DNA from: Stenotrophomonas sp. NA06056
GTDB taxonomy: Bacteria > Pseudomonadota > Gammaproteobacteria > Xanthomonadales > Xanthomonadaceae
Length of the DNA: 64,000 nucleotides
Assembly: GCF_013364355.1 (NCBI RefSeq)
Contig: NZ_CP054931.1
Coordinates: 1,674,001 to 1,738,000 of the forward strand
Reading direction: 5' to 3'
Below are positions 44,026-54,373 of this stretch, in pieces. Both the position numbers and the translations under genes were made by a program. The first letter of the stretch is position 1, and the number at the start of each line of letters is the position of its first letter. The notes beneath the pieces were generated by a model. That model made no database searches. It saw only the letters and a list, made by a program, of their open reading frames with translations, and was not told the DNA's origin.

Positions 44026-45312
44026 ATGAAAATCACCGGGAGCAGCGCCGAGGCGATCTTCGACAGCATCCGAGAGGGCATCGGCAGTGGCCACCTGGTG
44101 GCGGGCAGCGTACTGCCGCCGGTGCGGGATCTGGCCGATCAGCTGGGGGTCAACCGCAATACCGTGGCCGCCGCCTACAAGCGGCTGGATGCGGCAGGCC
44201 TGGCCAGTACGGCGGGACGTCGCGGCACCGTGGTGCGCGGCCTGCCAGCGACGATGGCGCGCGAGGGCAGTGCACCGGGCCTGGCGCTGCACGACCTGGC
44301 CGGTGGTAATCCGGATCCGCGCTGCCTGCCCAGCCTGCGCGTGGCTGCGACGGCCTCGCGCCTGTATGGGGTGGAGACGGTTGATATCCGCATGCAACGC
44401 CTGGCACGAGCCTCGCTGGATGCCGATTGCCCGCCGGGCTATGCGCTGGAACTGACCCACGGCGCGGTCGATGGCATCGAGCGCCTGCTGTCGGCGTGGC
44501 TGCTGCCGGGGGACCGCATTGCAGTGGAGGACCCCTGCTTCCTGGGCAGCCTCAATGTGCTCGGGGCGGCCGGGCATGCGCCGTTGCCGGTGGCGGTGGA
44601 TGCGCACGGCATGCAGGTGGAATCGCTGCGGCAGGCGCTGGATGCAGGCGCACGTGCGGTGCTGCTGACCCCACGCGCACACAATCCCACCGGCGCCAGC
44701 CTGGATGCGAAGCGTGCGCGTGCGCTGCGTCAGTTGCTGTCCGGCTATCCGCAGGTGGCGGTGTTGATTGACGACCACTACGCGCTGCTTTCGCAACAGG
44801 CCTATCACTCGGCATTGCCGATGGATGGTCGGCGTTGGGCGCTGCTGCGTTCGTTGTCCAAGGCGCTGGGCCCGGACCTGCGCGTGGCCTGGTTGGCCTG
44901 CGATGGGCAGACCGCCGCGCGCCTGCGGCTGCGATTGGCAGCGGGCACCGGCTGGGTCAGCCATCTGTTGCAGGATGCGGCCAGTGCGGTATTGGAGTCG
45001 GCGCAGCAACGGGCGAAGGTCACGGCGGCCGGTGAGCGCTACCAGCAGCGGCTGCAGGGGCTGCAGGCGCTTCTGCGGGCGCGTGGGTTGCCGACACCCA
45101 TGCCGATGGAAGGCTTGAATCTGTGGCTGCCACTGTCGGCCGACAGTACGCCGCAGGTGCTGGCGCTGGCGGCGCGTGGCTGGCATGTGCGTGGGGGCGA
45201 GGTGTTTGCCGTGTCTGCACCTGCGCATGGGCTGCGCATCACCTGTGCGGCACTCGGCCCGCCGCAGCAACGGCGATTGGCTGATGACCTGGCGGCGGTA
45301 TGCGGGGTGTAG
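44026..45312 (+). CDS. MocR-type (GntR + aminotransferase fold) transcription regulator
   Basis: 428 aa. N-terminal winged HTH (IREGIGSGHLVAGSVLPPVRDLADQLGVNRNTVAAAYKRLDAAG) joined to a fold-type-I aminotransferase domain with HGAVDGIERLLSAWL, PCFLGSLN, TPRAHNPTGASLD, LIDDHYALLS and the PLP-lysine motif RSLSKALGPDLR. MocR proteins use PLP as an effector. ATG 44026. The stop codon TAG (45310-45312) is embedded in the GTAG of a SMAG repeat. No pdxST or gab genes are adjacent, but the divergent neighbour is a PLP homeostasis gene. Confidence 0.9.
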   Translation: MKITGSSAEAIFDSIREGIGSGHLVAGSVLPPVRDLADQLGVNRNTVAAAYKRLDAAGLASTAGRRGTVVRGLPATMAREGSAPGLALHDLAGGNPDPRCLPSLRVAATASRLYGVETVDIRMQRLARASLDADCPPGYALELTHGAVDGIERLLSAWLLPGDRIAVEDPCFLGSLNVLGAAGHAPLPVAVDAHGMQVESLRQALDAGARAVLLTPRAHNPTGASLDAKRARALRQLLSGYPQVAVLIDDHYALLSQQAYHSALPMDGRRWALLRSLSKALGPDLRVAWLACDGQTAARLRLRLAAGTGWVSHLLQDAASAVLESAQQRAKVTAAGERYQQRLQGLQALLRARGLPTPMPMEGLNLWLPLSADSTPQVLALAARGWHVRGGEVFAVSAPAHGLRITCAALGPPQQRRLADDLAAVCGV

Positions 45313-45403
45313 CGTCGAGCTGGGCTCGACTTTGTTTCGCCTTTGTAGAGCCGAGCCATGCTCGGCTGCTGTTGGTGGAAGCAGTCGAGCATGGCTCGAC
45401 GCT
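45309..45403. repeat. SMAG cluster with three units, first overlapping the MocR stop
   Basis: GTAG heads at 45309 (GTAGCGTCGAGCTGGGCTCGAC) and 45345 (GTAGAGCCGAGCCATGCTCGGC). A third inverted unit at about 45383-45403 is degenerate at its end (GCTG instead of CTAC). The first supplies the MocR stop. Confidence 0.8.
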
Positions 45404-45414
45404 GAAGAAGCAGA

Positions 45415-45921
45415 TCACGGCGCGGCGTTCGCACCGGGTCGCACGTAGTAGGACTGGCCGCTGTCATCGAGGAAAACCAGTTCCGGCTTGCCCTGCCAGG
45501 AGCTCAGCATGGCGCCGGTGTTGTTCTGGTGCTTGACCATCAGGCTGGCGCCGCGATCCGGGTTGGCGACCACTTTGAAGACTTCGGTGGTGCCGGTGGC
45601 ATCATCAAGAGTCAGCAGGGCTTCGCCACCCCGGTCGCTGGTGCCGTAGCCGCCGCGCTCGGAACCATCGGGGCCGAGCAGGATCAGGCCGGACAGCGCG
45701 GCGGCACGCGGCCCTTGCGGGCGGCCCTGGCTGAGAGGATCGGGGACCGGCGCACCGAGGATCACCCGCGGCTGGCCGCTGGCATCGTGGATGATCAGGC
45801 CGCGCGCTTCGATCACGCGTTGCGGTGACTGGCTGCGATGCAGGTTCCAGGCGGTCCAGCCGGAAACGAGCAACGCGAGTATGGCGACCACCAGGGTGGT
45901 CAGGGTCAGGGCACGAGCCAT
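45415..45921 (-). CDS. Membrane-anchored hypothetical protein with repeat motifs
   Basis: 168 aa. N-terminal signal/anchor (ALTLTTLVVAILALLVSGWTAWNL) and a periplasmic part with short repeats around ARGLIIHDASGQPRVILGAP, LSGLILLGPDGSERGGYG and LVFLDDSGQSYYV, each ending in a D-x-G-x turn. Repeats suggest a small beta structure. No family recognised. ATG 45919-45921. Lies downstream of dnaE2 on the same strand, 82 bp away. Confidence 0.7.
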   Translation of the reverse strand: MARALTLTTLVVAILALLVSGWTAWNLHRSQSPQRVIEARGLIIHDASGQPRVILGAPVPDPLSQGRPQGPRAAALSGLILLGPDGSERGGYGTSDRGGEALLTLDDATGTTEVFKVVANPDRGASLMVKHQNNTGAMLSSWQGKPELVFLDDSGQSYYVRPGANAAP

Positions 45922-46003
45922 TGTGTATTCCTTCCTTGGACGTGACTGACGATAGCGGAATCCGGTTGGTCGTGACCAGTCCATTGTGTGACGGTGTGTA
46001 TCG

Positions 46004-49000
46004 TCAATGGAAATCGCGGCTGTGGCTGCGCAGTCCCTGCAGCAGTTCATCCAGGCAGTGCATGCGTTGCACGATCACATGCTGCACGCCATCCACGCGT
46101 TCCAGCCGGCCATCGATCTGCATCAGCTGCGTGTCTACCAGGATGTGGTGCTGGCGGTCGGCCAGATGTCGCCAGACCACGGCATTGACCATGCCGGTTT
46201 CATCTTCCAGGGTAAGGAAGGTGACGCCGCTGGCGGTCTGCGGGCGCTGGCGCATGCGTACCAGGCCGGCGATGCGTACGCGCCGGCCATGGCTGTGGTT
46301 GGCCAGTTGCGCGGCATCCAGGCAACCGCGGGTCCGCAGTTGCGCACGCAGGAACGACATCGGATGGCGGCCAAGGGTGGTGCCGGTGCTGCGGTAATCG
46401 GCCTGCATGTCTTCCCAGGCACTGGGCAGGGGCAGGGCTACGCGCGCTTCGGCGGTGGCGCGGGCCTGGTCGAACAATGGCAGGCGATTTTCCACGCCGG
46501 AAATATCCCAGCGCGCACGATGACGATGGCCGCTGAGACCACGCAGGGCGCCGGCATCGGCGAGCAGGCCCTGCTGGCGGCGATCCAGTGCGGTGCGCTG
46601 GCAGAGGTCGCCGACATCGTCGAACGGACGCCGCGCGCGTTCGCGCATGATGACCTGCGCGGCCGGTTCGCTGCAGCCATCAACCAGGCGCAGGCCGAGG
46701 CGGATTGCCGCCGCGCCTTTGCTGAAGTCCAGCGTGCAGTCCCAGTCGCTGTGGCGCACGTCCACCGGCAATACCGTGATGCCATGCCGGCGCGCATCCT
46801 GCAGCAGCTGGTCGGGGCTGTAGAAACCCAGCGGCTGGCTGTTGATCAGGCTGGCGGCGAACGCGGCTGGGTGATGGCACTTCAGCCAGCAGCTGGCATA
46901 GGTAAGCAGGGCGAAGCTGGCGGCGTGGCTTTCCGGGAAGCCGTAATCGCCGAAGCCCTTGATCTGCTCGAACAGGTGTTCGCCATATTCCAGGCTGAAG
47001 TTGTTTTTCAGCATGCCGGTCAGCAGTTTTTCGCGGTGCGGTTCCAGGCCGCCACGGCGCTTCCAGGCGGCCATCGAGCGGCGCAGTGCGTCGGCTTCGC
47101 CTGCAGTGTAGCCCGCTGCATCCACCGCCAGCTGCATCACCTGTTCCTGGAACAAGGGCACACCGAGCGTGCGGGCAAATACGCGCTCCAACCGCGCGGG
47201 ATAGAGTGGATTTTCTGGATCGTTCAACGCTTCCGGGCCCTGTTCGCGCAGGATCCGCCGACGCTCCAGGTAGGGATGGACCATGTCGCCCTGGATCGGG
47301 CCTGGGCGCACGATCGCGACTTCGATCACCAGATCGTAGAATTCGCGCGGCTGCATGCGTGGCAGCATCGCCATCTGCGCGCGCGACTCGATCTGGAACA
47401 CGCCGATGGTGTCGGCGGCGCAGATCATGTCGTAGGTCGGTTTGTCTTCATCGGGGATCGCATCCATGCGCCCACTGTGAAGCCCGTGCTGGTGCAGCAT
47501 GGCCAGGCATTTGCGGATGGCGGTGAGCATGCCCAGCGCCAGGCAGTCGACCTTCATCAGGCCGGTGGCGTCCAGGTCATCCTTGTCCCACTGGATGACG
47601 GTGCGGTCGGCCATTGCCGCGTTCTCCACCGGCACCAGCGTCGACAGCGGGTGTTCGGAAATCACGAAGCCGCCCGGATGCTGCGACAGGTGGCGGGGGA
47701 AATCGATCAGCTCGGCGGTCAATGCCAGCAACCGGCGCATCAACGGTGTTTCCGGATCGAAACCGCGCTCGCGCAGGGTTTCCGGCAGCGGGATGTTGCC
47801 GCCCCAATGGTCCATCGCCGCGCCCAGTTCGTTGACCTGGTCCATCGGCAGGCCCAGCGCACGGGCGACATCGCGGATCGCGCTGCGGCCACGGTAGCTG
47901 ATCGCCACAGCCGTCAACGCGGCACGCTCGCGGCCATAGCGGTTGAACACGTACTGCAGCACTTCCTCGCGGCGCTCGTGTTCGAAGTCGATGTCGATAT
48001 CCGGTGGTTCATCACGCTCGGCGGAGATGAAGCGTTCGAACAGCAGGTTGCTGCGCGCCGGGTCGATCTCGGTCACGCCCAGCACGAAACACACCGCCGA
48101 ATTGGCAGCCGAGCCACGGCCCTGGCAGAGGATGTCCCGGCTGCGGGCGAAGCGCACGATGTCCTGCACGGTGAGGAAATAGGAGGCGTAGTTCTTCTGT
48201 TTGATCAGCGCCAGTTCGTGTTCGATCTGCTTGCGCTGGGCTGGCTCGATGCCCTTCTTCCAGCGCCACGGAATGCCGCGCTCGACCAGCACGCGCAGCC
48301 AGCTGTCCGGGTCGTGGCCTTCGGGCACCAGTTCGCGGGGATAGGTGTACTTCAACTGGTCCAGGGTGAAGTGGCAGCGTTCGGCGATGCGCAGGGTCTC
48401 GGCCAGCAGCGCGGGGGGATACAGCTGGGCCAGGGAGGTGCGCGGGCGCAGGTGGCGCTCACCGTTGGGGAACAGGCGCCAGCCGGCTTCGGCCACGCTG
48501 CAGCGGTGGCGGATCGCGGTCAGCGTGTCCTGCAGGGCGCGGCGTCGGCGCACGTGCATGTGCACATCGCCGCTGGCCACCAGTGGCAACTGGTGGCGTT
48601 CGCCGAAAGCCTGCGACTGCTGCAGCCGGCGCGTGTCGTCGTGTTCGTGGTGCAGCTCCACCGCCAGCCACAGGCGGTCGTTGAACGCTGCGCGCAGCAG
48701 TTGCAGATGGCCGGCATCGGGTTGCCGGTCCAGCCACAGGCACAGCAGGCCGTCGGCCAGGGCGTGCAGATCTTCGCGCAGGCAGCGGTATTCGCCCTTG
48801 CCTGCGCGCCGCCGGCAGGTAGTGATCAGCTGGCACAGGCTGGCATAGGCCTCCTGGTCGGTGCACAGCAGGGCCAGTTTCGGCCCGTCTTCAACCTGGA
48901 ACTCGGCGCCGACGATCAGGGCCACGCCGTGTGTCTTCGCCGCCTGCCACGCGCGCACGATGCCGGCCAACGAGCATTCGTCGGTGATCGCCAACGCGCG

Positions 49001-49114
49001 ATAGCCCTGGCCGGCCGCGCGCGCGAACAGTTCCTCGGCGATCGAGGCGCCACGCTGGAAACTGAAGGCCGACAGGCAATGCAGCTCGGCGTACCCGGGC
49101 AGGTCGGTGTGCAT
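46004..49114 (-). CDS. dnaE2: Error-prone DNA polymerase III alpha subunit homologue (ImuC)
   Basis: 1036 aa (typical for DnaE2, shorter than DnaE1). N-terminal PHP domain ([26 protein letters not shown]), the polymerase active-site aspartates in [15 protein letters not shown] (around residue 371), [21 protein letters not shown] and a C-terminal OB-fold ([32 protein letters not shown]). Works with ImuA and ImuB in damage-induced mutagenesis. ATG 49112-49114 was chosen over an upstream ATG because [13 protein letters not shown] matches family starts. Gap of 5 bp to imuB. Confidence 0.95.
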   Translation of the reverse strand: MHTDLPGYAELHCLSAFSFQRGASIAEELFARAAGQGYRALAITDECSLAGIVRAWQAAKTHGVALIVGAEFQVEDGPKLALLCTDQEAYASLCQLITTCRRRAGKGEYRCLREDLHALADGLLCLWLDRQPDAGHLQLLRAAFNDRLWLAVELHHEHDDTRRLQQSQAFGERHQLPLVASGDVHMHVRRRRALQDTLTAIRHRCSVAEAGWRLFPNGERHLRPRTSLAQLYPPALLAETLRIAERCHFTLDQLKYTYPRELVPEGHDPDSWLRVLVERGIPWRWKKGIEPAQRKQIEHELALIKQKNYASYFLTVQDIVRFARSRDILCQGRGSAANSAVCFVLGVTEIDPARSNLLFERFISAERDEPPDIDIDFEHERREEVLQYVFNRYGRERAALTAVAISYRGRSAIRDVARALGLPMDQVNELGAAMDHWGGNIPLPETLRERGFDPETPLMRRLLALTAELIDFPRHLSQHPGGFVISEHPLSTLVPVENAAMADRTVIQWDKDDLDATGLMKVDCLALGMLTAIRKCLAMLHQHGLHSGRMDAIPDEDKPTYDMICAADTIGVFQIESRAQMAMLPRMQPREFYDLVIEVAIVRPGPIQGDMVHPYLERRRILREQGPEALNDPENPLYPARLERVFARTLGVPLFQEQVMQLAVDAAGYTAGEADALRRSMAAWKRRGGLEPHREKLLTGMLKNNFSLEYGEHLFEQIKGFGDYGFPESHAASFALLTYASCWLKCHHPAAFAASLINSQPLGFYSPDQLLQDARRHGITVLPVDVRHSDWDCTLDFSKGAAAIRLGLRLVDGCSEPAAQVIMRERARRPFDDVGDLCQRTALDRRQQGLLADAGALRGLSGHRHRARWDISGVENRLPLFDQARATAEARVALPLPSAWEDMQADYRSTGTTLGRHPMSFLRAQLRTRGCLDAAQLANHSHGRRVRIAGLVRMRQRPQTASGVTFLTLEDETGMVNAVVWRHLADRQHHILVDTQLMQIDGRLERVDGVQHVIVQRMHCLDELLQGLRSHSRDFH

Positions 49115-49119
49115 GGGAA

Positions 49120-50529
49120 TCAACCGAACCAGCCGTGCAGCATCCACGGCGCATGCGGATCATTGCGCGTGCGGAAGGCCCAACCGCGTTGGCCCTGCGC
49201 GGTTTCCACCACGTAATAGTCGCGGCGTGCGTCGGCCTGGTCCCACCAGCCCGATTCGATCCGCTCCGGCCCGGCGACGATGCGCAGGCGCGGATCGCGC
49301 AGTGGCTGCGGCGTATCCAGCAACCAGCCGGGGCGCAGCGGCCACCAGGCGGGTGGCTTGGCCGGTGTCTGGGTGCCGCTGGCACGTTCGGGGCGATGAT
49401 CGGCCTGCACGGCCAGCGGCTGCACGGCATCATCGCCAAGGCGGGCACGCAGGCGCTCGCGCAACTGGTTCCATGGCATCGCCTGCGCCGGGCGCGTGTC
49501 GAACAGATCGCGCGCGGCCGGCACGAACGGCGGTAGCTGCTCGGCCTGCAGACGCAACGCACGGCTGCCGGCGGGCAGGGCGAACGCTTCCATGCGGTTG
49601 CGTGCGATCTCGAACAGCAGCGCCGCGTCGCGTTCGGGGGCCAGCAGGCCGATGGTCAGCACGCTGGCTGGCAGCAGGTCGTGTTCGAAATGCAGGTCGA
49701 AACGCTGCACGCCGCCATCGCGTGAACACAGGAACGCGGCCAGGTCCAACAGCAGGCGCCGCAGCGGAAACAGCAGGGCCTGGCTGGATTCGATTTCGTA
49801 TTCGAACTCGATGCGCGCATCGAACCGGTCCGGCGGTTGGTAATAGCGCAGCGGCGCGTTGCCCAGGCCGCGCACGGCATCCAGCTGCTGCAGTACTTCG
49901 GGGGCGAAACGGCGGGCCAGGCTCTCGCGTGGCAGGTCGAAAGCTGCACCCAGCGTGCGCAGGCCGGAGCGTGCCAGCACGGTCACCGCATCAACGGGCA
50001 GGCCACTACGCGCCAGTGGCAGCTGCGCCAGTGCGGCGGGCAGTTGCTGCGCGTCGATGCCCAGGCCATCGTGCACATTGGCCAGCACGCGCGCGGCATG
50101 CGGGTTGGGGGCGGCGACCAGGCGATGGCGGAAGCCCAGTTCGTGCAGGCCGTGGCGCAGGCGTTGTTCGATCGTCAGCCAATCGCCGAACAGGGCACGG
50201 CTGGCACCGATTTCCAGCACCAGCGCATGCGGAAAATCGAGGCTGACCAGCGAACTGGTGGCATACAGCCAGCTGGCCAGCAACTGCCGGGTGTGCTGTT
50301 CGGCGCTGGGATCGTAGTCGTGCAGCTGCAGGTCCTGCACCAGTACCTGCGCCGCCGACAACAGCATGCCCGGGCGCAGTCCGGCGGCCCGTGCGGCAGG
50401 ACTGACCGCACGCAGCACACGACGCTGCGCCGGCCCCTGCAGCAGCACCAGTGGCCGCTGCGGATCCGGCTGCAGGCGCAGCACGCTGTCCAGCGCCAGC
50501 TGCGGCAACAACAGGCAGGCCCAGTGCAT
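49120..50529 (-). CDS. imuB: ImuB, catalytically inactive Y-family polymerase homologue
   Basis: 469 aa. N-terminal [17 protein letters not shown] and [24 protein letters not shown] are the Y-family palm pieces, but the catalytic acidic residues of DinB are not preserved, as in known ImuB proteins. The C-terminal segment ([22 protein letters not shown]...WMLHGWFG) is the ImuB tail that contacts ImuA/DnaE2. Bridges DnaE2 to the sliding clamp. Start ATG 50529, 9 bp after imuA. Confidence 0.92.
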   Translation of the reverse strand: MHWACLLLPQLALDSVLRLQPDPQRPLVLLQGPAQRRVLRAVSPAARAAGLRPGMLLSAAQVLVQDLQLHDYDPSAEQHTRQLLASWLYATSSLVSLDFPHALVLEIGASRALFGDWLTIEQRLRHGLHELGFRHRLVAAPNPHAARVLANVHDGLGIDAQQLPAALAQLPLARSGLPVDAVTVLARSGLRTLGAAFDLPRESLARRFAPEVLQQLDAVRGLGNAPLRYYQPPDRFDARIEFEYEIESSQALLFPLRRLLLDLAAFLCSRDGGVQRFDLHFEHDLLPASVLTIGLLAPERDAALLFEIARNRMEAFALPAGSRALRLQAEQLPPFVPAARDLFDTRPAQAMPWNQLRERLRARLGDDAVQPLAVQADHRPERASGTQTPAKPPAWWPLRPGWLLDTPQPLRDPRLRIVAGPERIESGWWDQADARRDYYVVETAQGQRGWAFRTRNDPHAPWMLHGWFG

Positions 50530-50538
50530 GGCGGGGCC

Positions 50539-51153
50539 TCAGTGGGCGATGGCCAGCGGCAGCGGCTGCGCCGGTGGCAGCCCGCCACGGCACTTCAACA
50601 CCCGCACCTGGCCGTGGTCGAGCTGCAGGCGCAGGCTGGCCGGGGAGGGATTGCGGGCGGCGCGGGCCTCGCGGAACACGAAACCCAGGCACTGGCCGCT
50701 GTCGGCGGCAACCTGCAGGCGGCGCAGGGCGCGATCGTCGGCCTGTTGCGGCCAGCACAGCACGGCGGCACAGGCAGCAGAACGCAGGCACTGCTCGGTC
50801 GCCCACAACGCTTGCTTCGGTGCGGCGTGGATGATCTGCAGCTGGGCCAGGTCGAGCCCGGCGGCGGCCCATGCCGGCGCATGGGGGCGGTAGGGCGGGG
50901 CGACCAGCACGATCGGCCGTTCGCGCTGGCTCAGCGTTGCCAGCGCCGGCCAGACCAGGGCCAGTTCGCCGACCCCGGGCGCGGCCTGCAGCACTTCGCA
51001 CAGCCCGCTGGCCGGCCAGCCACCGCCGGGCAGGCGCGCGTCCAGCGCCGGGTGGCCACTGGCCAGATGGTCGCTGGCCTGCCCCTGGCGTGCCGGCCCG
51101 CGCCAGACCTGGCGGCTGTCCAGCAGGCGGTCGAGGGCGACGACGGCACCCAT
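50539..51153 (-). CDS. imuA: ImuA, RecA-like translesion cassette protein
   Basis: 204 aa. Begins MGAVVALDRLLDSRQVWRG, the usual ImuA start, then HPALDARLPGGGWPASGLCEVL, a P-loop-like region as in RecA/SulA-type ImuA, and LALVWPALATLSQRERPIVLVAPPYRPH. First gene of imuA-imuB-dnaE2; no lexA copy is inside the cassette, although many xanthomonads have one. A LexA-like box lies about 130 bp upstream. A longer reading from 51249 is possible but the extra residues do not fit the family. Confidence 0.9.
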   Translation of the reverse strand: MGAVVALDRLLDSRQVWRGPARQGQASDHLASGHPALDARLPGGGWPASGLCEVLQAAPGVGELALVWPALATLSQRERPIVLVAPPYRPHAPAWAAAGLDLAQLQIIHAAPKQALWATEQCLRSAACAAVLCWPQQADDRALRRLQVAADSGQCLGFVFREARAARNPSPASLRLQLDHGQVRVLKCRGGLPPAQPLPLAIAH

Positions 51154-51280
51154 CAGCCGGTCCTCCAGGGGAGGTGCCGGGCTGATGGGCAGCGGCAGGA
51201 GTGGGTGGGAACGGCAGGCATGGAGCGAGTATCGACAGGCCGATATCAAGGGCTGAGACCGGACATGCTACTCGGCTTGT

Positions 51281-51295
51281 GAGTAATATTACTAA
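51281..51295 (-). promoter_or_regulatory. LexA-like box upstream of imuA
   Basis: Minus strand TTAGTAATATTACTC matches the xanthomonad LexA motif TTAG-N6-TACTA except the last base. It stands about 130 bp before the imuA start. Confidence 0.65.
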
Positions 51296-51338
51296 TGAAA
51301 TCGGAGGGTGGGGTTTCAGGTTGCTGAAGGGGGTAAAG

Positions 51339-51508
51339 CATCCACGCATGGCGTGGATCTACTGGACAGAGCCCCGGTAGATCCACGCCATGCGTGGATG
51401 GGAAGGTGGGAATGGAGTGACCTTCCCGCAGTAGATCCACACCATGCGTGGATGGGAAGGTGGGAATGGAGTGACCTTCCCGCGGTAGATCCACGCCATG
51501 CGTGGATG
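51339..51508. repeat. SMAG array: one inverted unit and three tandem units
   Basis: Inverted unit 51339-51362 (CATCCACGCATGGCGTGGAT..., ends CTAC), then three units starting GTAGATCCAC at 51377, 51431 and 51485. They are 54 bp apart because each carries the same ~30-bp spacer (GGGAAGGTGGGAATGGAGTG...), making a true tandem repeat. Lies between the imuA promoter and a cyclase-family gene. Confidence 0.85.
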
Positions 51509-51549
51509 GGAGAACGGTGCCGACCAAGGTCGGCACCCACAGGCCCCGG

Positions 51550-52551
51550 TTACGGGCGGACCGGCAACGCCACCGGGCGCAGCGGTGCGGCGTCGCCACC
51601 GCGGATCTTCAGCGGGCCACCGATGAAGGCGAACTCGTAGACCTTGTCACGGGCCAGTTCATCCAGCGCCACCAGTTCGATGATCGGCGCGCCCTGCTGG
51701 GCCAGCAGGTAGGTGTGCAACGGCACGTAGTCGTCGGACACTTCGGAGGGGAAGGTCTCGAAGCTGAGATTGTCGGCGCCGACGATCATCGCGCCGCTGT
51801 CCTCGACCAGGAAACGCGCCGCATCCAGGCCCATGCCCGGCGGATTGGCCATGTAGGCCTTCGGCTGTTCGAACAGGCGCATGCGACCGGTGCGGATCAG
51901 CACGATGTCGCCCTGCTGCAGCTGCATGTGCTGGCGTGCCAGCGCATCCTTCAGGTCCTGGCGGGTGACACGGTAGCTGTCGGGAAGCATGTCCATGCCC
52001 TTGGCGCCAGCCACGTCGATCAGCACGCCACGCGCGATCAGCGGCGGGAATTTTTCGATGCCGGTGACGTTCCAGCCGCGATCGCCGAGGTGCTTGTCGG
52101 CCTCGAAGCCATTCCAGATCTTTCCGTGGATGCCGAAGTGGTTCAGCGCATCGATATGGGTGCCGGTGTGGCTGTACATCGAGAAAGCGGTGCCGGTGTA
52201 GCTGCGGGTAAGGTTCATCGTCTCGCCCACGCCCATCGGGTCGTCCATCACCGTGCCGCGCGGGGTGTGGGTCATCCAGAACTGGTAGTGCGGGTCACCG
52301 GCATCCTGCCAGCTGGGCATGCCGACGTAGTACTCGGTCGCCAGGTCATAGGCCTTGCCGCCGCTGACCCGCGACAGGATCGCCGCGCGCGAGGCCTCGG
52401 TGATCAGGTTGAGGCGGCCGATCTCGTCCTTCGGCCCCCAGGGGCTGGTACCGACCTGCTGGCCGGAAGGAACGCGTTCGTGCGCGGACACGGTGGTGGA
52501 AGCGGCGGCCAACAGCAGGGCCAGCGCGGTGGTCAGGGTACGTGGGGTCAT
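51550..52551 (-). CDS. Cyclase-family (kynurenine formamidase-like) periplasmic hydrolase
   Basis: 333 aa. Signal peptide (MTPRTLTTALALLLAAASTTVSA). The conserved metal-binding motif is HTGTHIDALNHFG (about residues 128-140) with GDIVLIRTGR downstream. Family members hydrolyse amide/lactone bonds (formylkynurenine, isatin, others). Periplasmic location is unusual for true kynurenine formamidase, so substrate is open. 35 bp downstream of the DsbA-like gene, probably cotranscribed. Confidence 0.85.
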   Translation of the reverse strand: MTPRTLTTALALLLAAASTTVSAHERVPSGQQVGTSPWGPKDEIGRLNLITEASRAAILSRVSGGKAYDLATEYYVGMPSWQDAGDPHYQFWMTHTPRGTVMDDPMGVGETMNLTRSYTGTAFSMYSHTGTHIDALNHFGIHGKIWNGFEADKHLGDRGWNVTGIEKFPPLIARGVLIDVAGAKGMDMLPDSYRVTRQDLKDALARQHMQLQQGDIVLIRTGRMRLFEQPKAYMANPPGMGLDAARFLVEDSGAMIVGADNLSFETFPSEVSDDYVPLHTYLLAQQGAPIIELVALDELARDKVYEFAFIGGPLKIRGGDAAPLRPVALPVRP

Positions 52552-52586
52552 GGGGTATCTCCTTGCGGGGTGGGGGACGGTGCGGC

Positions 52587-53237
52587 TCAGGCCGCGACCA
52601 GGTGCGCCAGGGCCTGGCGCAGGTGTGGCAGCGGCAGGGTCTGCAGGCGCAGGCCGTTGCCGCCGATCACGGTAGGAATGGAGCGGATACCGAGGGCAGC
52701 GGCTTCGGCACGATCGGCCTGCACGCGCTGGTGCACGTGGTCGCTGCGCATGGCGTCAGCGAAGGTGCCGCGGGGATGTCCCAGCGCTTCGGCGATGTCC
52801 AGCAGCACCTCGGCATCGCCGATGTTGCGGTGCTGGTGCAGGTGCGCCCATTGCACGGCATCGAACATTGCGCCGTGCGCGTCGTTGCCGCCGAGCATGC
52901 CGGCCGCCTGGCAGGCCAATGCGCCGAGCCAGCCGGAGGGATACTCGAAGTCCTGGGCACGCATGCCGTCGATATCGATGCGCGCGCTGTCGTCATGTGC
53001 GGCGCAGTCGGCCCAGTGACCCAGGATGATGGCCTTGGCACGCGGCATCGAGCCGAACACCTCGATCATCTGTTCGCGCGAGTCCTGCAGCACGAAGCTG
53101 CGGTGGCGGACCTGGATGCCGAGTTCGGCCGAGACCTGCTGCAGGCGCGGGGCCAGCACGAAGCACCAGCCGCAGACCACGTCATGGAAGAAATCGACCA
53201 CCGGTGCAGTGGTGGTCAGCGAAGGAGAGGCGATCAT
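52587..53237 (-). CDS. DsbA-family thioredoxin-like oxidoreductase (FrnE-like)
   Basis: 216 aa, no signal peptide. VVDFFHDVVCGWCFVLAPRL holds the CGWC redox motif and helical insertion follows; C-terminal GIRSIPTVIGGNGLR has the cis-Pro. Resembles FrnE/2-hydroxychromene-carboxylate isomerase branch of DsbA. ATG 53235-53237. Likely cytosolic disulfide exchange or GSH-dependent chemistry. Sits between a LysR gene and the cyclase. Confidence 0.85.
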   Translation of the reverse strand: MIASPSLTTTAPVVDFFHDVVCGWCFVLAPRLQQVSAELGIQVRHRSFVLQDSREQMIEVFGSMPRAKAIILGHWADCAAHDDSARIDIDGMRAQDFEYPSGWLGALACQAAGMLGGNDAHGAMFDAVQWAHLHQHRNIGDAEVLLDIAEALGHPRGTFADAMRSDHVHQRVQADRAEAAALGIRSIPTVIGGNGLRLQTLPLPHLRQALAHLVAA

Positions 53238-53329
53238 CGGCCTGCCGTCCGTGAGAGGGGAGGCGGCAGAGTAGGTGGCGCCGCCGGGCCGAAACAGCAC
53301 GCGGCGGGCAGCTCAGTTTTCGCTGGCGG

Positions 53330-54235
53330 TTACGAATCCAGGCCGGCGCAGGCGGGCAGCTCGGCGTGCAGGAAATCGATGAAGGCGCGTACCTTCGATT
53401 GCAGGTGGCGCGCGGTGGGGTAGACCGCGTACACGAATCGCGGCGGATAGCGATGGTCGGGCAGCACCTGCTGCAGCTCACCGCTGGCCAGCGCCGGTGC
53501 GGCCAGGAACGAGGGCAGCGCACCGATACCGACGCCGGCGACCAGCAGGTCACGCAGCAGCAGGCTGTTGTTGGCGGTGACCCGTGTCGGCAAGGTCACC
53601 GTCACCTGGCCATCGGGGCCGAGCAGCGGCCAGCTGCCGGGCGAATCGGACAGGCTGTAGCCGAGCACGCTGTGCGCCTGCAGGTCTTCCACCGCCTGCG
53701 GTGCCGGATGGTGCTGCAGGTACGACGGCGCCGCGCACAACACCTGCTGCAGCGACGCCAGGCGGCGTGCGACCAGTCGCGAATCTTCCAGCTCGGCACG
53801 GATGCGCAGGGAGACATCGAAACCTTCGCCGACCGCATCGAGCAGCCGGTCTTCCATTACCAGGTCCAGTGCAAGCTGCGGATGCTGCTGCAGGAAACGT
53901 GGCAGCAGCGGCGACAGCGTGCTCAGTGCGAACGACTGCGGTGCGTTGACGCGCAGGCGTCCGCTCACTTCACCGCGCTGCTGGGCGATGCCGCGCTCCA
54001 GTGCGTCCAGCTCATCAAGCAGGCGGCAGCATTCGCGGTAATAGGCATGGCCGGTTTCGGTCAGGCTCATGCGGCGGGTGGTCCGCTGCAGCAGCACTAC
54101 GCCCAGGTGCGTTTCCAGCGTGCGCAGCTGCTTGCTCAGCCCGGCTGGCGACAGGCCCAGGTCTTCGGCGGCACGGGCCAGGCTGCCGCGTTCGACGATG
54201 CGGCGGAAGGCGCGCATCAAGGTGAAGGAGTCCAT
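53330..54235 (-). CDS. LysR family transcriptional regulator
   Basis: 301 aa. N-terminal HTH FRRIVERGSLARAAEDLGLSPAGLSKQLRTLETHLGVVLLQRTTRRMSLTETG, then an effector domain from ~90. Belongs to the CrgA/DsdC-like branch by RLRVNAPQSFALSTLSPLLPRFLQQHPQ. ATG 54233-54235. 92 bp before the DsbA-like gene on the same strand and divergent from the hydroxylase gene, so these are candidate targets. Confidence 0.9.
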   Translation of the reverse strand: MDSFTLMRAFRRIVERGSLARAAEDLGLSPAGLSKQLRTLETHLGVVLLQRTTRRMSLTETGHAYYRECCRLLDELDALERGIAQQRGEVSGRLRVNAPQSFALSTLSPLLPRFLQQHPQLALDLVMEDRLLDAVGEGFDVSLRIRAELEDSRLVARRLASLQQVLCAAPSYLQHHPAPQAVEDLQAHSVLGYSLSDSPGSWPLLGPDGQVTVTLPTRVTANNSLLLRDLLVAGVGIGALPSFLAAPALASGELQQVLPDHRYPPRFVYAVYPTARHLQSKVRAFIDFLHAELPACAGLDS

Positions 54236-54373
54236 GCCGGTCCCGGCCGCGATGAGGTCGCCATTGTAGAACCACGCCGCGCGCGGATGGACGACGCGTG
54301 GTTGCGCCGTTTGTTCAAGTCGGCAGCCTGCACGCCCCGCAAACATGCAGGCCCCTCACTTCCCGGGTTGCCC

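Noticed and set aside
46007..49216. A 1069-residue plus-strand open frame opposite dnaE2
   Set aside because: Antisense shadow of a gene with clear PHP and polymerase motifs on the other strand; composition is His/Gln/Arg-rich with no domain.
51377..51508. CRISPR array
   Set aside because: The regular 54-bp spacing looks like an array, but the spacers are identical and the repeats are SMAG palindromes. No cas genes.
51246..51599. Minus-strand open frame across the SMAG array
   Set aside because: It consists of repeats of the SMAG and spacer translated; no RBS and no non-repeat domain.
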